Positions 15,812 through 23,487 of a stretch of DNA of 54,226 bases are shown one piece after another. Source of the DNA: an uncultured Bacilli bacterium. GTDB lineage: Bacteria; Bacillota_I; Bacilli_A; RF39; UBA660. Location of the stretch: assembly GCA_934120015.1 (NCBI GenBank), contig CAKOTD010000005.1:1-54226 (forward strand), written 5' to 3'. Each line of letters begins with the position of its first letter. Within the stretch, counting starts at the first letter, position 1. Under the pieces are notes generated by a model. It worked only from the letters and a program-made list of their open reading frames with translations. It did not search any database and was not told the DNA's origin. The translations under genes and the position numbers were made by a program.

Positions 15812-17407
15812 TTACTCTGTTGCTACATATATTTGTTTAAAGTTTGTATTGTAATATGTTTTTTTACCATCTTTCTTAATAGTTACATAATTTGACCCAA
15901 TTGATATATAATCATCTTTATCAAAGTCCATTGATTTACCAGATAATAAGTTATAAACTGTATAACCTTTTTCTGTATAACCATCTTCTTCATATAAACT
16001 AACCTCAATAAACGTACTATCATCATAGTCATATATATAATTTGAATTAAATGTTGTAATTGTTTTTGAATTTTTTAAATTATATAGAACTAAATTTCTA
16101 TCTTTCTCTAATAAAATCAATTCTTTACCTTTTGATTTCATATAATTAAATACATTTATGTCTAAATATTCTATATCATCATATTCACAAGGAACAATTA
16201 CTTTTTCACCAGACATTAAACCATGTTTTCCAGAACTAGAATATTCTTTAAATCCATAAGTTTGTTCTATTAAATCCAATTCCAAATCTGTTGTAGATGT
16301 AAAAGACGATGGTCTTTCTTCTAACATTTTTTTGTTTTTTACGTCATAATAATATCTTCTTTGTGATTTTCCAAGTGTTTCATAATCATATCCATAGTCA
16401 ATTTCTAATATTTGATTTTGATAATCATAGACTTCTACTTCATCAACTACTTCAGTTGTTTGATATGCTAATTTATTATTTATAAAGAATAAGAATTTTC
16501 TGTTTTTATATCCATCATCTAATTCATGATTATAATAATAGAAAAGTCCATTTTCTTCTTCTGAAATATAATAACTTTCTGCGTCTTCAGAAGTAAATAA
16601 TATATCACCAGTTTTCAATGATATAACTACTTCTTTTTCTGGGTCACGGTCACTATAAATTTTTACAGTAGCATATAATTCATCTTTATTGTATTCATTT
16701 TCAGAAATATCAGCAGAAACAGATGTTCCTGGCATTGTAAAAATCTTTTTTCCCTTATAAGTCATTATTCCAGATTCATTTTTAACAGTATCACTATATT
16801 CAAAATATTCATAATCAATATAATCAACTGTTATACCTTCTGACAGCATTTTATTTAAATTAGAATCATATAAAACTCCATCTACTACCCAAATATCATA
16901 GGTTGAATAATATTCTGGTTCTGAATAACTATCTGAAGTTAATTTTACATTTCCTTTTTTATCAATAATTTGATATAGTGTTTCATAAAAACCATTTGTA
17001 TCTGGGTTATCAATACTTACAACTGCATAATCTCCGTAAAAATCATTTGCACCTTTATATTGGGGTTCTATCATTGTTTTCCCCTCTGAAGTAATGTATC
17101 CATATTTACCATTATTTTTTACTACAATTGGCTTATTTGGATCGAAAATAGCATTTAAATCTGCTGTTGTATTGCCATTTCCAAAGAACTTAATATAAAC
17201 AAATATACCAATCCCTATAATAGCAATAATTGATAATAATATTAGTATTATTTTTTTATTTCCTTTTTTAGGTGGTGTGTTTTGTATTGGCTGTTGCGTA
17301 TATCCTGTATTCATTTGTGATTGTACTGATTGTTGAACTTGTTGATAACTTACTGGCTGTTGTGGTTGAATTGGTTGCCCTGTCATAGGATCAAAATTAT
17401 TATTCAT
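15812..17407 (-). CDS. Membrane-anchored WG-repeat protein
   Basis: 531 residues. A cytoplasmic N-terminal Gln/Pro-rich segment (1-45, with QPIQPQQPVSYQQVQQ and a Lys-rich KKGNKK stop), one membrane span at about 52-72, then an extracellular region with WG-type beta-propeller repeats: NNGKYGYITSEGKTMIEPQY at about 92-111 and SSGKHGLMSGEKVIVPCEYD at about 388-407, with more diverged copies between and after. It has no zinc ribbon, unlike most operon members, but shares the linker. WG repeats generally mediate protein or cell-wall contacts. An envelope-facing sensor or binder for the complex is inference. TAGGAGGATAAAAT precedes ATG. Confidence 0.82.
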   Translation of the reverse strand: MNNNFDPMTGQPIQPQQPVSYQQVQQSVQSQMNTGYTQQPIQNTPPKKGNKKIILILLSIIAIIGIGIFVYIKFFGNGNTTADLNAIFDPNKPIVVKNNGKYGYITSEGKTMIEPQYKGANDFYGDYAVVSIDNPDTNGFYETLYQIIDKKGNVKLTSDSYSEPEYYSTYDIWVVDGVLYDSNLNKMLSEGITVDYIDYEYFEYSDTVKNESGIMTYKGKKIFTMPGTSVSADISENEYNKDELYATVKIYSDRDPEKEVVISLKTGDILFTSEDAESYYISEEENGLFYYYNHELDDGYKNRKFLFFINNKLAYQTTEVVDEVEVYDYQNQILEIDYGYDYETLGKSQRRYYYDVKNKKMLEERPSSFTSTTDLELDLIEQTYGFKEYSSSGKHGLMSGEKVIVPCEYDDIEYLDINVFNYMKSKGKELILLEKDRNLVLYNLKNSKTITTFNSNYIYDYDDSTFIEVSLYEEDGYTEKGYTVYNLLSGKSMDFDKDDYISIGSNYVTIKKDGKKTYYNTNFKQIYVATE

Positions 17408-17425
17408 ATTTTATCCTCCTATATC

Positions 17426-18355
17426 TTATCCTAATAAACCCATAATGTCTTCAAGTCCTCCTGAAATTGAGCTCATAAACAAATAATATGCTGCAATTCC
17501 TAAAATTGAAAGACATACAAGATTGAAATAATATTTAACGTTGCCATTTAATTCAATCTCACTATTAATACCTTCATATAGAAGAACTACTGTGTATACA
17601 GCACCAATAAGAGTTATTGGCATTGCCAACCCAGCCCATATTAAAGATAGTAATGGTGATAAGATTAACGAACATATTAACATTGGTGCAACTGCCATAG
17701 CAGATATACCTAATAATCTTGCAAAATTTGTTTGTTTTTTTAAAATTAAACTAGCAATATAATATACAACAGCAATAGCAAAAATTACTCCCAAATAAAT
17801 TAAAAAGTTTTTACCGATTACTTCTAAATAATTTATATTTTTTAAATTTTCCCAAGTCCATGTAGTTTTATAACCATGAGATGAAAAGTCAAAACTTTTT
17901 ATCATTACAGCGTTTAACATAGATGTTATTAGATTAACTATTGTAGCCACACCAGATACAACAATTGATAGAATTGCTGAATTTTTAGACCCATTAAATT
18001 TATTCAATTCTTCTTTAAATGCAGTAAATGGTTTCAATATTACTGCTAGTAATATAAAGAAATACTCACTAATAGACATCTTAACAAATGTATTATTATA
18101 ACTATCTGTCTGTGTAGAGGATTGTGCATAACCCGTTTGCAATGGCTGCATTTGATTATAATTTGTGGATGCAGATGGTTGATTATAATTCATCTGTGAT
18201 GATTGATTATAATTCATTTGTGATGGTTGCATAATATTACTTGAATTTACTGAATTAAATGTTTGATTAGTTTGTGACTCTAATAAATTATGCCCACATC
18301 CTATACAGAATTTTGAAGCATCATTATTTTGTGTACCACATTTTATACATAACAT
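17426..18355 (-). CDS. Zinc-ribbon Yip1-like membrane protein
   Basis: 309 residues. An N-terminal Cys4 ribbon (CIKCGTQNNDASKFCIGCG, about 3-21), a low-complexity Gln/Asn linker at 25-90 with repeated SQMNYNQ units (a 24-bp tandem DNA repeat near 18181-18230), then five hydrophobic segments at about 98-300 with the organisation of Yip1/YIP-domain proteins (FTAFKEELNK before the first span; SAMAVAPMLICSLIL). The family placement is moderate. It overlaps in design with the neighbouring ribbon proteins. GAGGAGGTCAATAAAT precedes ATG. Confidence 0.8.
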   Translation of the reverse strand: MLCIKCGTQNNDASKFCIGCGHNLLESQTNQTFNSVNSSNIMQPSQMNYNQSSQMNYNQPSASTNYNQMQPLQTGYAQSSTQTDSYNNTFVKMSISEYFFILLAVILKPFTAFKEELNKFNGSKNSAILSIVVSGVATIVNLITSMLNAVMIKSFDFSSHGYKTTWTWENLKNINYLEVIGKNFLIYLGVIFAIAVVYYIASLILKKQTNFARLLGISAMAVAPMLICSLILSPLLSLIWAGLAMPITLIGAVYTVVLLYEGINSEIELNGNVKYYFNLVCLSILGIAAYYLFMSSISGGLEDIMGLLG

Positions 18356-18372
18356 ATTTATTGACCTCCTCT

Positions 18373-19857
18373 TTAATTAACACTATCTTTATTCTCTTCA
18401 CCAGTTTTCAATCCTTGTGCTGGAATTGAAGCAATTAACTTGCTAGATATAGATTGTCCTTCAACATACGTATTATTTGCTCCACTCATTCTTGAATTCG
18501 TAAGTCCTTTTCGTGTTTGAACATAATCATCAATTTTCCTTAAATTTAGAATTGTCTTTTTTGTTTCAGTTTCATAAGTATGTCGAGCATCATAATTTCT
18601 ATATTTAGCAAACATCAGTATAAAATATATAAGACCAGATAATAAGAAAAGCCAGCTATGATCCCAATCAGAAAATATCATAGCAAATATACCCAGTATC
18701 TCAACTAACGCAGAAACAAAACATAATTTTGGCATATGTATTGGTACACTCCCCATAGTTTCTTTTGTTCTGGCATTTACAGCAACATAATGTAGAATCT
18801 TCTTATTTCCATCTATTTGTTGATAACTATATAGCCAAACTGGTAAGTAGGCAGCTTTCCATTGCTGACCATTTATATCAAAAGTCTCACTATCCCAAGC
18901 AACTCCTCTATCATATTCTAGCAAAGTTTCATTAGCTGCAAATCTTGCAACATCTTTTGATTGTATATCTACTAGTGATTTTAATTGTTCAATATTAACA
19001 TCTCTTCTTTCAGATGTATAACCTTTTAAGTAATTAGAATTCCATTTGACAGCATTTTCTATATCAAAAGGCATTATTGCATTAATAACATTTGTAGTTT
19101 TATTTGATACAGCTTTATTTAATTTATCAGCACTTGATTCAATAGTTAGTCCCTCTATTGCTATATCAAATTCCCTTTCAACATTGAAAAGATCAGCATC
19201 ATAGTATGTAACATACCTCTCTCCTTCTTTTCTTGTATACTTTTTTTTAGTATGTTCTGCCCTCCCCGCAAAACTAGAATGAGCATTCACATCAACTACC
19301 ATATATGGGAAATAGACACCCATTATGTTATTAGTAGTAAACTCTTGTTTAAATTTTGGATGAGCAAAAAATTTTCTTTTTCCTACAAATTTTTCTATTT
19401 CAGCCTTAGCAACATCTTTTTTTACAGCAAAAGGCAATACTACATCAGGAATACTTCCATTAGGAATTTGTTGATTTACAGATAATATATTTCTACACCA
19501 ATGGCATCTTGCTTGAGTAGCTTCAGCTGTATCGATAACAACTTCAGCACCACAACTACTACATTTAAATGTCAAAACATCATTTGTTTCTGCAATTATA
19601 TTTTGAGCCCCTGAACCTATTACCTGTCCTTGTAGTTTACTAATATCAGTTTCTAATCCCTCTACTTTTTTTGGTTCAAACTCATAACGACAAAAATTAC
19701 ATCTTAGGTGCCCATTATTTAAATTTACTGAAATATCAGTTGAACCACATTTTGGACATTTATCTTGTCCATCTTTTGCACCTACATCTGTTTTTACTAT
19801 TTTTGGTGAATCGAATTCAACACTTTCATTATTATCTAAAGAATAAACATCTTTCAT
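18373..19857 (-). CDS. TFIIB-type zinc-ribbon membrane protein, YdjG-like
   Basis: 494 residues with two Cys4 ribbons: CPKCGSTDIS...CNFCRYEF at about 34-60 and CSSCGAEVV...CHWCRNIL at about 99-125. A long soluble region follows (YMVVDVNAHSSFAGRAEHT; EFDIAIEGLTIES), then two adjacent membrane spans at about 380-420 and a cytoplasmic tail. This matches the TFIIB-type ribbon proteins typified by B. subtilis YdjG, which is encoded beside the SPFH protein YdjI and needed for placing PspA at the membrane. Here too its gene directly follows the YdjI-like gene (three-base gap), so the pair likely works as in that system. No pspA or ydjH is in the window. Confidence 0.85.
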   Translation of the reverse strand: MKDVYSLDNNESVEFDSPKIVKTDVGAKDGQDKCPKCGSTDISVNLNNGHLRCNFCRYEFEPKKVEGLETDISKLQGQVIGSGAQNIIAETNDVLTFKCSSCGAEVVIDTAEATQARCHWCRNILSVNQQIPNGSIPDVVLPFAVKKDVAKAEIEKFVGKRKFFAHPKFKQEFTTNNIMGVYFPYMVVDVNAHSSFAGRAEHTKKKYTRKEGERYVTYYDADLFNVEREFDIAIEGLTIESSADKLNKAVSNKTTNVINAIMPFDIENAVKWNSNYLKGYTSERRDVNIEQLKSLVDIQSKDVARFAANETLLEYDRGVAWDSETFDINGQQWKAAYLPVWLYSYQQIDGNKKILHYVAVNARTKETMGSVPIHMPKLCFVSALVEILGIFAMIFSDWDHSWLFLLSGLIYFILMFAKYRNYDARHTYETETKKTILNLRKIDDYVQTRKGLTNSRMSGANNTYVEGQSISSKLIASIPAQGLKTGEENKDSVN

Positions 19858-19860
19858 AAA

Positions 19861-21156
19861 TTATAATCCTAGCACTTGTGCTTTCACTTTATCATAATCC
19901 TCTTGTGAAATTGCACCTGCATCAAGAAGTTTCTTCATCTCTAATAACCTAGTTGTCGAATCTTGTGAAGGAACTTGTTGTGCTGTTGTCGGTTGCACAG
20001 GTTGTTGTGAAATTGGTTGTTGTGGAGTTGGTTGTTGTTGAATTGGTTGTTGTTGAATTGGTTGTTGTTGAATTGGTTGTTGTTGAATTGGTTGTCCAAA
20101 TGTTGGTTGATAAGTTGATGGTGTTGGTTGCTGTTGCATTCCACCAAACATTCCACTAGCAGCATTTACGCCCATTCCCATAAAGGCCATACCTGATCCT
20201 CCACCATTTTCACCAGCAGCTTGTATTCCTCTAGCAGCAGCTTGTTGCATAAATGAATTTCCTCTTGCACCAGATAAGGCATCTGCTTTTTTTACATCCT
20301 TCATCAATTCCTTAGTATCTTCATCATATTCAATTGCAAGAATAGCTGTTTTAATAATTTCTAATCCTCTATCACTTTTCCATTGATATCCCTCTTCAAC
20401 TGCAGCAGAAAGACTCTGTGCAAATCCAATTTGATCATGTTGGATATTTGACATACGATTTCCCTTATTTGGATCATTTGTGTAAGCAGAAAATGCAGCA
20501 GATAAACTACCAACTACTTCATTAAATAATTGAGAAGCAGCATCATTATCCATATCTGCAAAATCAAATACTGGTGCATTTGGTTGTAAATATTTTACTG
20601 GAACAAAATTCTTAACGAATAATAAAGGATCTACAATTTTTAACGTATATGTTCCTCTTGTAACAGCTCCAACTTGTGTTCCAAAATAAGCATCATCCCA
20701 ATATATTTCTGATTGTGTACCAAATCTATTATTTGGTATTTCTTTTAAATTAATATAAAAAGCTAATTGTTGTGAACCTGGTTGTCCACCAAACTTAAAC
20801 TTTTCCCAAGAAGATTTAATAGTTGGACCTAAAATACCATCACCCGAAAAGATTGAGCGGGAATTAATATCATCTGATCTAAATTCAAAACCTCCCGGTT
20901 CTGCAATTAATCCTGTAATCTGTCCATCTTGTAATGTAATAAGTGCCATACCTTCAGGTACAACTATTTTACTACCATTTGTAATGATATTTTCATTACC
21001 TTTATAATTTTCACCACGTCCACCATTTTGTGATTGTGGTACTGCTTGAAATAAAGCAGCTGTTGCTCCTACATCAGACCTTGGAATATAAAAATCTTTC
21101 CATTGATTTGCAAATGTGCCTCCTAAAGCACCCGAAAAAGCTTTAATAAAACCCAT
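19861..21156 (-). CDS. SPFH-domain protein, YdjI/virion-core-like
   Basis: About 431 residues. The N-terminal 300 residues are the YdjI-type SPFH domain: WKDFYIPRSDVGA, IVVPEGMALITLQDGQI, GEF-like PGGFEFRSDD, ELYF-like SEIYWDDAYFGTQVGAVTRGTY, and the helical AVEEGYQWKSDRGLEI. A Gly/Ala/Met region follows, then PIQQQ repeats and a C-terminal SHOCT-like helix pair (LLEMKKLLDAGAISQEDYDKVKAQVLGL, shown here in two parts: LLEMKKLLDAGAISQEDYDK and VKAQVLGL). SPFH proteins form oligomeric rafts under the membrane. It is the first gene of the operon. The likely ATG at 21156 gives MGFIKAFSGALGG as in relatives; an in-frame GTG lies nine bases upstream. Confidence 0.88.
   Translation of the reverse strand: MGFIKAFSGALGGTFANQWKDFYIPRSDVGATAALFQAVPQSQNGGRGENYKGNENIITNGSKIVVPEGMALITLQDGQITGLIAEPGGFEFRSDDINSRSIFSGDGILGPTIKSSWEKFKFGGQPGSQQLAFYINLKEIPNNRFGTQSEIYWDDAYFGTQVGAVTRGTYTLKIVDPLLFVKNFVPVKYLQPNAPVFDFADMDNDAASQLFNEVVGSLSAAFSAYTNDPNKGNRMSNIQHDQIGFAQSLSAAVEEGYQWKSDRGLEIIKTAILAIEYDEDTKELMKDVKKADALSGARGNSFMQQAAARGIQAAGENGGGSGMAFMGMGVNAASGMFGGMQQQPTPSTYQPTFGQPIQQQPIQQQPIQQQPIQQQPTPQQPISQQPVQPTTAQQVPSQDSTTRLLEMKKLLDAGAISQEDYDKVKAQVLGL
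20026..20100. repeat. 15-bp tandem repeat coding PIQQQ
   Basis: AATTGGTTGTTGTTG is repeated exactly or nearly so four to five times on the plus strand. It encodes the Pro-Ile-Gln-Gln-Gln array near the C-terminus of the SPFH protein. Identical units suggest copy-number change by slippage. Confidence 0.9.
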
Positions 21157-21165
21157 AATATTCAC

Positions 21166-21536
21166 ATTCCTTTCATTCAGATTTTATTGTGTGAATGGTT
21201 GATATTAAAAAGTTCCAAATAATTTTCCTATTTTTCTAAAAATAATCCTATTACAAAACCAAATTTAATCTTACGATAAATAATAATAACAATATAAAAA
21301 TAGTACATTTAGAATATGATTAAAACATATAATTTCTTTAATAACTTTCTAATTAATCATCCCTATTCTCTTTGATTATAACATATTTTCGACAAAAAGC
21401 AACAAAAATGGTGTTACTTTTATATTTTTAATACATAAATAATGGTTTAAAAATACAACATTTTTGTTAGATAATGGAAATATAGATAAATCTTTAGTTA
21501 TTTTTAGTACAAAATAATAAAAGGAGGTATGAAATA
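21166..21536. other. Divergent control region between the SPFH operon and the XRE gene
   Basis: 371 bases without a gene. A minus-strand promoter candidate lies at 21375-21402; it would give a leader of about 200 bases. On the plus strand I find no convincing promoter for the XRE gene, though several TA-rich boxes are present. A GGAAC at about 21213 recalls an ECF -35 but has no matching -10. No clear operator palindrome is seen. Confidence 0.5.
21375..21402 (-). promoter_or_regulatory. Candidate promoter of the zinc-ribbon operon
   Basis: TTGCTT and TATAAT with a 16-base spacer on the minus strand. No second candidate of equal quality lies closer to the SPFH start. Confidence 0.45.
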
Positions 21537-21965
21537 ATGGAATTTAAAAAAGATGATGAAAATTACATCTATGGTATCATAAGCAAAAACATAAAAAAAT
21601 ATAGAAAACTAAAGGGATGGACTCAAGAACAATTAGCTGATAACATAAATTATTCATTATCATTTATTCGTGGAATAGAATCAAATTACCCTCAGACATT
21701 TTCTTTAGGGGCTATATGGAGAATAGCCTGTGTACTAGAAATTGATTTTTATAAATTATGTATTGAAGATGTAGAAACTATAAAGGCTAAATCAATAAAT
21801 TTTAAATGTAATAAATGTGGAATTGAAACAAAAATACCAACTCAAGTTGTAAACCATTTCAAAAATATATACGAATTAACCGAAAACAAAAGTATTCCAC
21901 ATTTTGATTGTATAAATGATATGTGTGATGGTCAATTATACCCAGTTGATCCAATGGAAATATAA
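21537..21965 (+). CDS. XRE-family regulator with C-terminal Cys4 motif
   Basis: 142 residues. Residues 12-75 are a Cro/C1-type helix-turn-helix: IKKYRKLKGWTQEQLADNIN, then YSLSFIRGIESN with the recognition helix, and ALEID-like VLEIDFYKL. The C-terminal half has CNKCG at about 94-98 and CINDMC at about 124-129, a possible zinc site. It is divergent from, and next to, the zinc-ribbon operon, so control of that operon is a fair inference, perhaps responding to metal or thiol state. AAAGGAGGTATGAAATA precedes ATG. A terminator follows, then the IS element begins eight bases later. Confidence 0.85.
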   Translation: MEFKKDDENYIYGIISKNIKKYRKLKGWTQEQLADNINYSLSFIRGIESNYPQTFSLGAIWRIACVLEIDFYKLCIEDVETIKAKSINFKCNKCGIETKIPTQVVNHFKNIYELTENKSIPHFDCINDMCDGQLYPVDPMEI

Positions 21966-21972
21966 TAATACA

Positions 21973-21996
21973 AATCGGATAATTCCGATTTTTTTA
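21973..21996 (+). terminator. Terminator of the XRE gene
   Basis: AATCGGA-TAAT-TCCGATT followed by TTTTTTA. The IS left end begins eight bases later. Confidence 0.9.
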
Positions 21997-22054
21997 TAAA
22001 AAATGTAGACACCTTGAACTGAACCCCAAAAGTTGGACAGTTTATTAATAGTTT

Positions 22055-22906
22055 CTAATTAGAGGATTGTAACCTATAATTCACAGGTGACAGTCCTTTT
22101 AATTTTACTTTAATTCTATCATAATTGTAGTAATTAATATAGTCATCTATCGCTAAGATTAATTCATCTATATTTTTATATTTATCTTCTTGATCGTAAA
22201 ACATTTCTGTTTTAAGTAATCCAAAAAAATTTTCCATCATCCCATTATCCATACTATTTCCTTTTCTTGACATACTTTGTTTTATACCTTTATTCTTTAA
22301 TCTTTGATGATATGATTGATGTTGGTATTGCCATCCTTGATCCGAATGAAATATTAATCCTTCTAAATTTCTACCATCAAATGCTTTATTAAGCATATCA
22401 TTTATTTGTTCTAAATTAGGTGATTTAGAAGTATTATATGATATTACTTCACCATTAAATCCATCTAATATTGGTGATAAATAAATTTTTTCTCCACGAA
22501 GATTAAACTCTGTAACATCTGTATACCATTTTTGATTTGGTTTATCTGCGTTAAAATTCCGTTCTATTAAGTTATCAGCAATTTTACCAATTGTACCTTT
22601 ATATGATGAATATTTTCTTTTGTTTCTTTTTAATGGTTTTAATCCTAATTTCACCATTATTCTATAAACTTTCTTATGATTAACATTATACCCTTGATTT
22701 CTTAGTTCTAATGTAATTCTACGATAACCATATCTTTCTTTATTATTAATAAATATTTCTTTTATTTTATCTATTATTTCTCTATTTTTATCATCTTTAT
22801 CTATTTTAGATAAAGTATAATAATATACAGATTTAGCTAAACCTGATATTTGCAGAAGAATCGTTAATGGATATATTAGCCGAAGTTCACTTACAACATT
22901 TACTTT
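22055..22906 (-). CDS. IS150-like transposase OrfB, made by -1 frameshift
   Basis: The frame is open from the shift site near 22906 to TAA at 22055, about 283 codons. It has no start codon of its own at the beginning and reads VNVVSELRLIYPLTILLQIS, then the HTH_21 region ERYGYRRITLEL, then the rve core: WYTDVTEF (first D), IFHSDQGWQYQ (second D) and MENFFGLLKTE (E of the DDE triad). This is the catalytic part of the OrfAB transposase. Relative to OrfA the frame is -1, the direction used by IS3-family elements. An ATG at 22657 could give only a partial protein lacking the N-terminal third. Confidence 0.9.
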   Translation of the reverse strand, partial: KVNVVSELRLIYPLTILLQISGLAKSVYYYTLSKIDKDDKNREIIDKIKEIFINNKERYGYRRITLELRNQGYNVNHKKVYRIMVKLGLKPLKRNKRKYSSYKGTIGKIADNLIERNFNADKPNQKWYTDVTEFNLRGEKIYLSPILDGFNGEVISYNTSKSPNLEQINDMLNKAFDGRNLEGLIFHSDQGWQYQHQSYHQRLKNKGIKQSMSRKGNSMDNGMMENFFGLLKTEMFYDQEDKYKNIDELILAIDDYINYYNYDRIKVKLKGLSPVNYRLQSSN

Positions 22907-23406
22907 TTCTTCTGTTGTTGATTCTTCCTTGCTTGAACAACGGCTCTCAATTTTTTTGAGTATTCAAGTTCCGCTTTTAAATATAAATTTTCTTCTTCTA
23001 ATCTTTTAATTTTTTCATCTTTAGTTTCATTTTCTTTTTTCTTTGTTATTTTTGGCATAGTTGACCGACCTCGCTTTCGTTCAACTATATTATAACAATT
23101 TTCTTTATAATTTTTAATCCAATTATCTAACATACCTTTACCTAATAAGCCGATATCTAATGCCACAGCCCATTTGGCTTCACCATTAATTAGAACTCTA
23201 TTTATTGCTTCCTGTTTCTCGTATTTAGTATGAATTCTATTTTTACTTGTCCTTAAAATGTCTATTCCATGTTTATCTATTAACGCAGTTAGATAATTAA
23301 TTACATTTTTCCTTACTTTGTATTTATTTGATAAACTTCCTATCGACATTCCTTTCTTTTTATCAGTGTATAAATTTATTTTATCTTCGTAAGTTAATTT
23401 TGACAT
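22900..23406 (-). CDS. IS150-like OrfA (DNA-binding)
   Basis: 168 residues. It contains two helix-turn-helix units (MSIGSLSNKYKVRKNVINYL at about 20-39 and EAKWAVALDIGLLGKGMLDNW at about 75-95, quoted in part) and a C-terminal leucine-zipper-like segment (DEKIKRLEEENLYLKAELEY). This is the usual OrfA plan, binding the element ends and multimerising. The 3' end reads QQQKKK with AAG AAA AAG TAA. Slipping back one base on AAA-AAG leads straight into OrfB. The start ATG at 23406 lies only six bases after the T run of the hairpin at 23412-23445. Confidence 0.9.
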   Translation of the reverse strand: MSKLTYEDKINLYTDKKKGMSIGSLSNKYKVRKNVINYLTALIDKHGIDILRTSKNRIHTKYEKQEAINRVLINGEAKWAVALDIGLLGKGMLDNWIKNYKENCYNIVERKRGRSTMPKITKKKENETKDEKIKRLEEENLYLKAELEYSKKLRAVVQARKNQQQKKK

Positions 23407-23411
23407 ATAAA

Positions 23412-23445
23412 AACCTCGTTTCTCTTATGTCCAAGAAACGGGGTT
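23412..23445 (-). terminator. Hairpin within the IS right end, before OrfA
   Basis: AACCCCGTTTCT-TGGACATA-AGAGAAACGAGGTT followed by TTT and the OrfA start ATATG. It probably blocks transcription entering from outside and so limits transposase, as known for several IS families. Its 5' arm overlaps the inner blocks of the right inverted repeat. The same hairpin occurs at 10893-10927. Confidence 0.7.
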
Positions 23446-23487
23446 CATATCACCTTTTATGTCTACATTTATCTTACAAACTCAATC

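Larger units (their letters stand above)
22004..23467 (-). mobile_element. IS3-family (IS150-like) insertion sequence
   Basis: About 1464 bp between TGTAGACA (22004) and its inverse TGTCTACA (ending 23467). The end repeats share three blocks with different spacing: TGTAGACA, GAACCCC and TTGGACA. The inverted match extends to AAATGTAGACA, so the exact border could be up to three bases outside. It carries orfA and orfB in the classic -1 arrangement, with an intact DDE triad. I see no obvious target duplication. It lies between the XRE terminator and the 3' end of aspS, so it may have separated aspS from its terminator. Confidence 0.92.

Noticed and set aside
19953..20165. Long open frames on both strands across the Gln-rich repeat region
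   Set aside because: These are by-products of the 15-bp repeat, which has no stop in several frames; they have no binding sites.
21200..21225. GGAAC box as an ECF sigma promoter for the SPFH operon
   Set aside because: No CGTC-like -10 at 16-17 bases; the match is too short to support.
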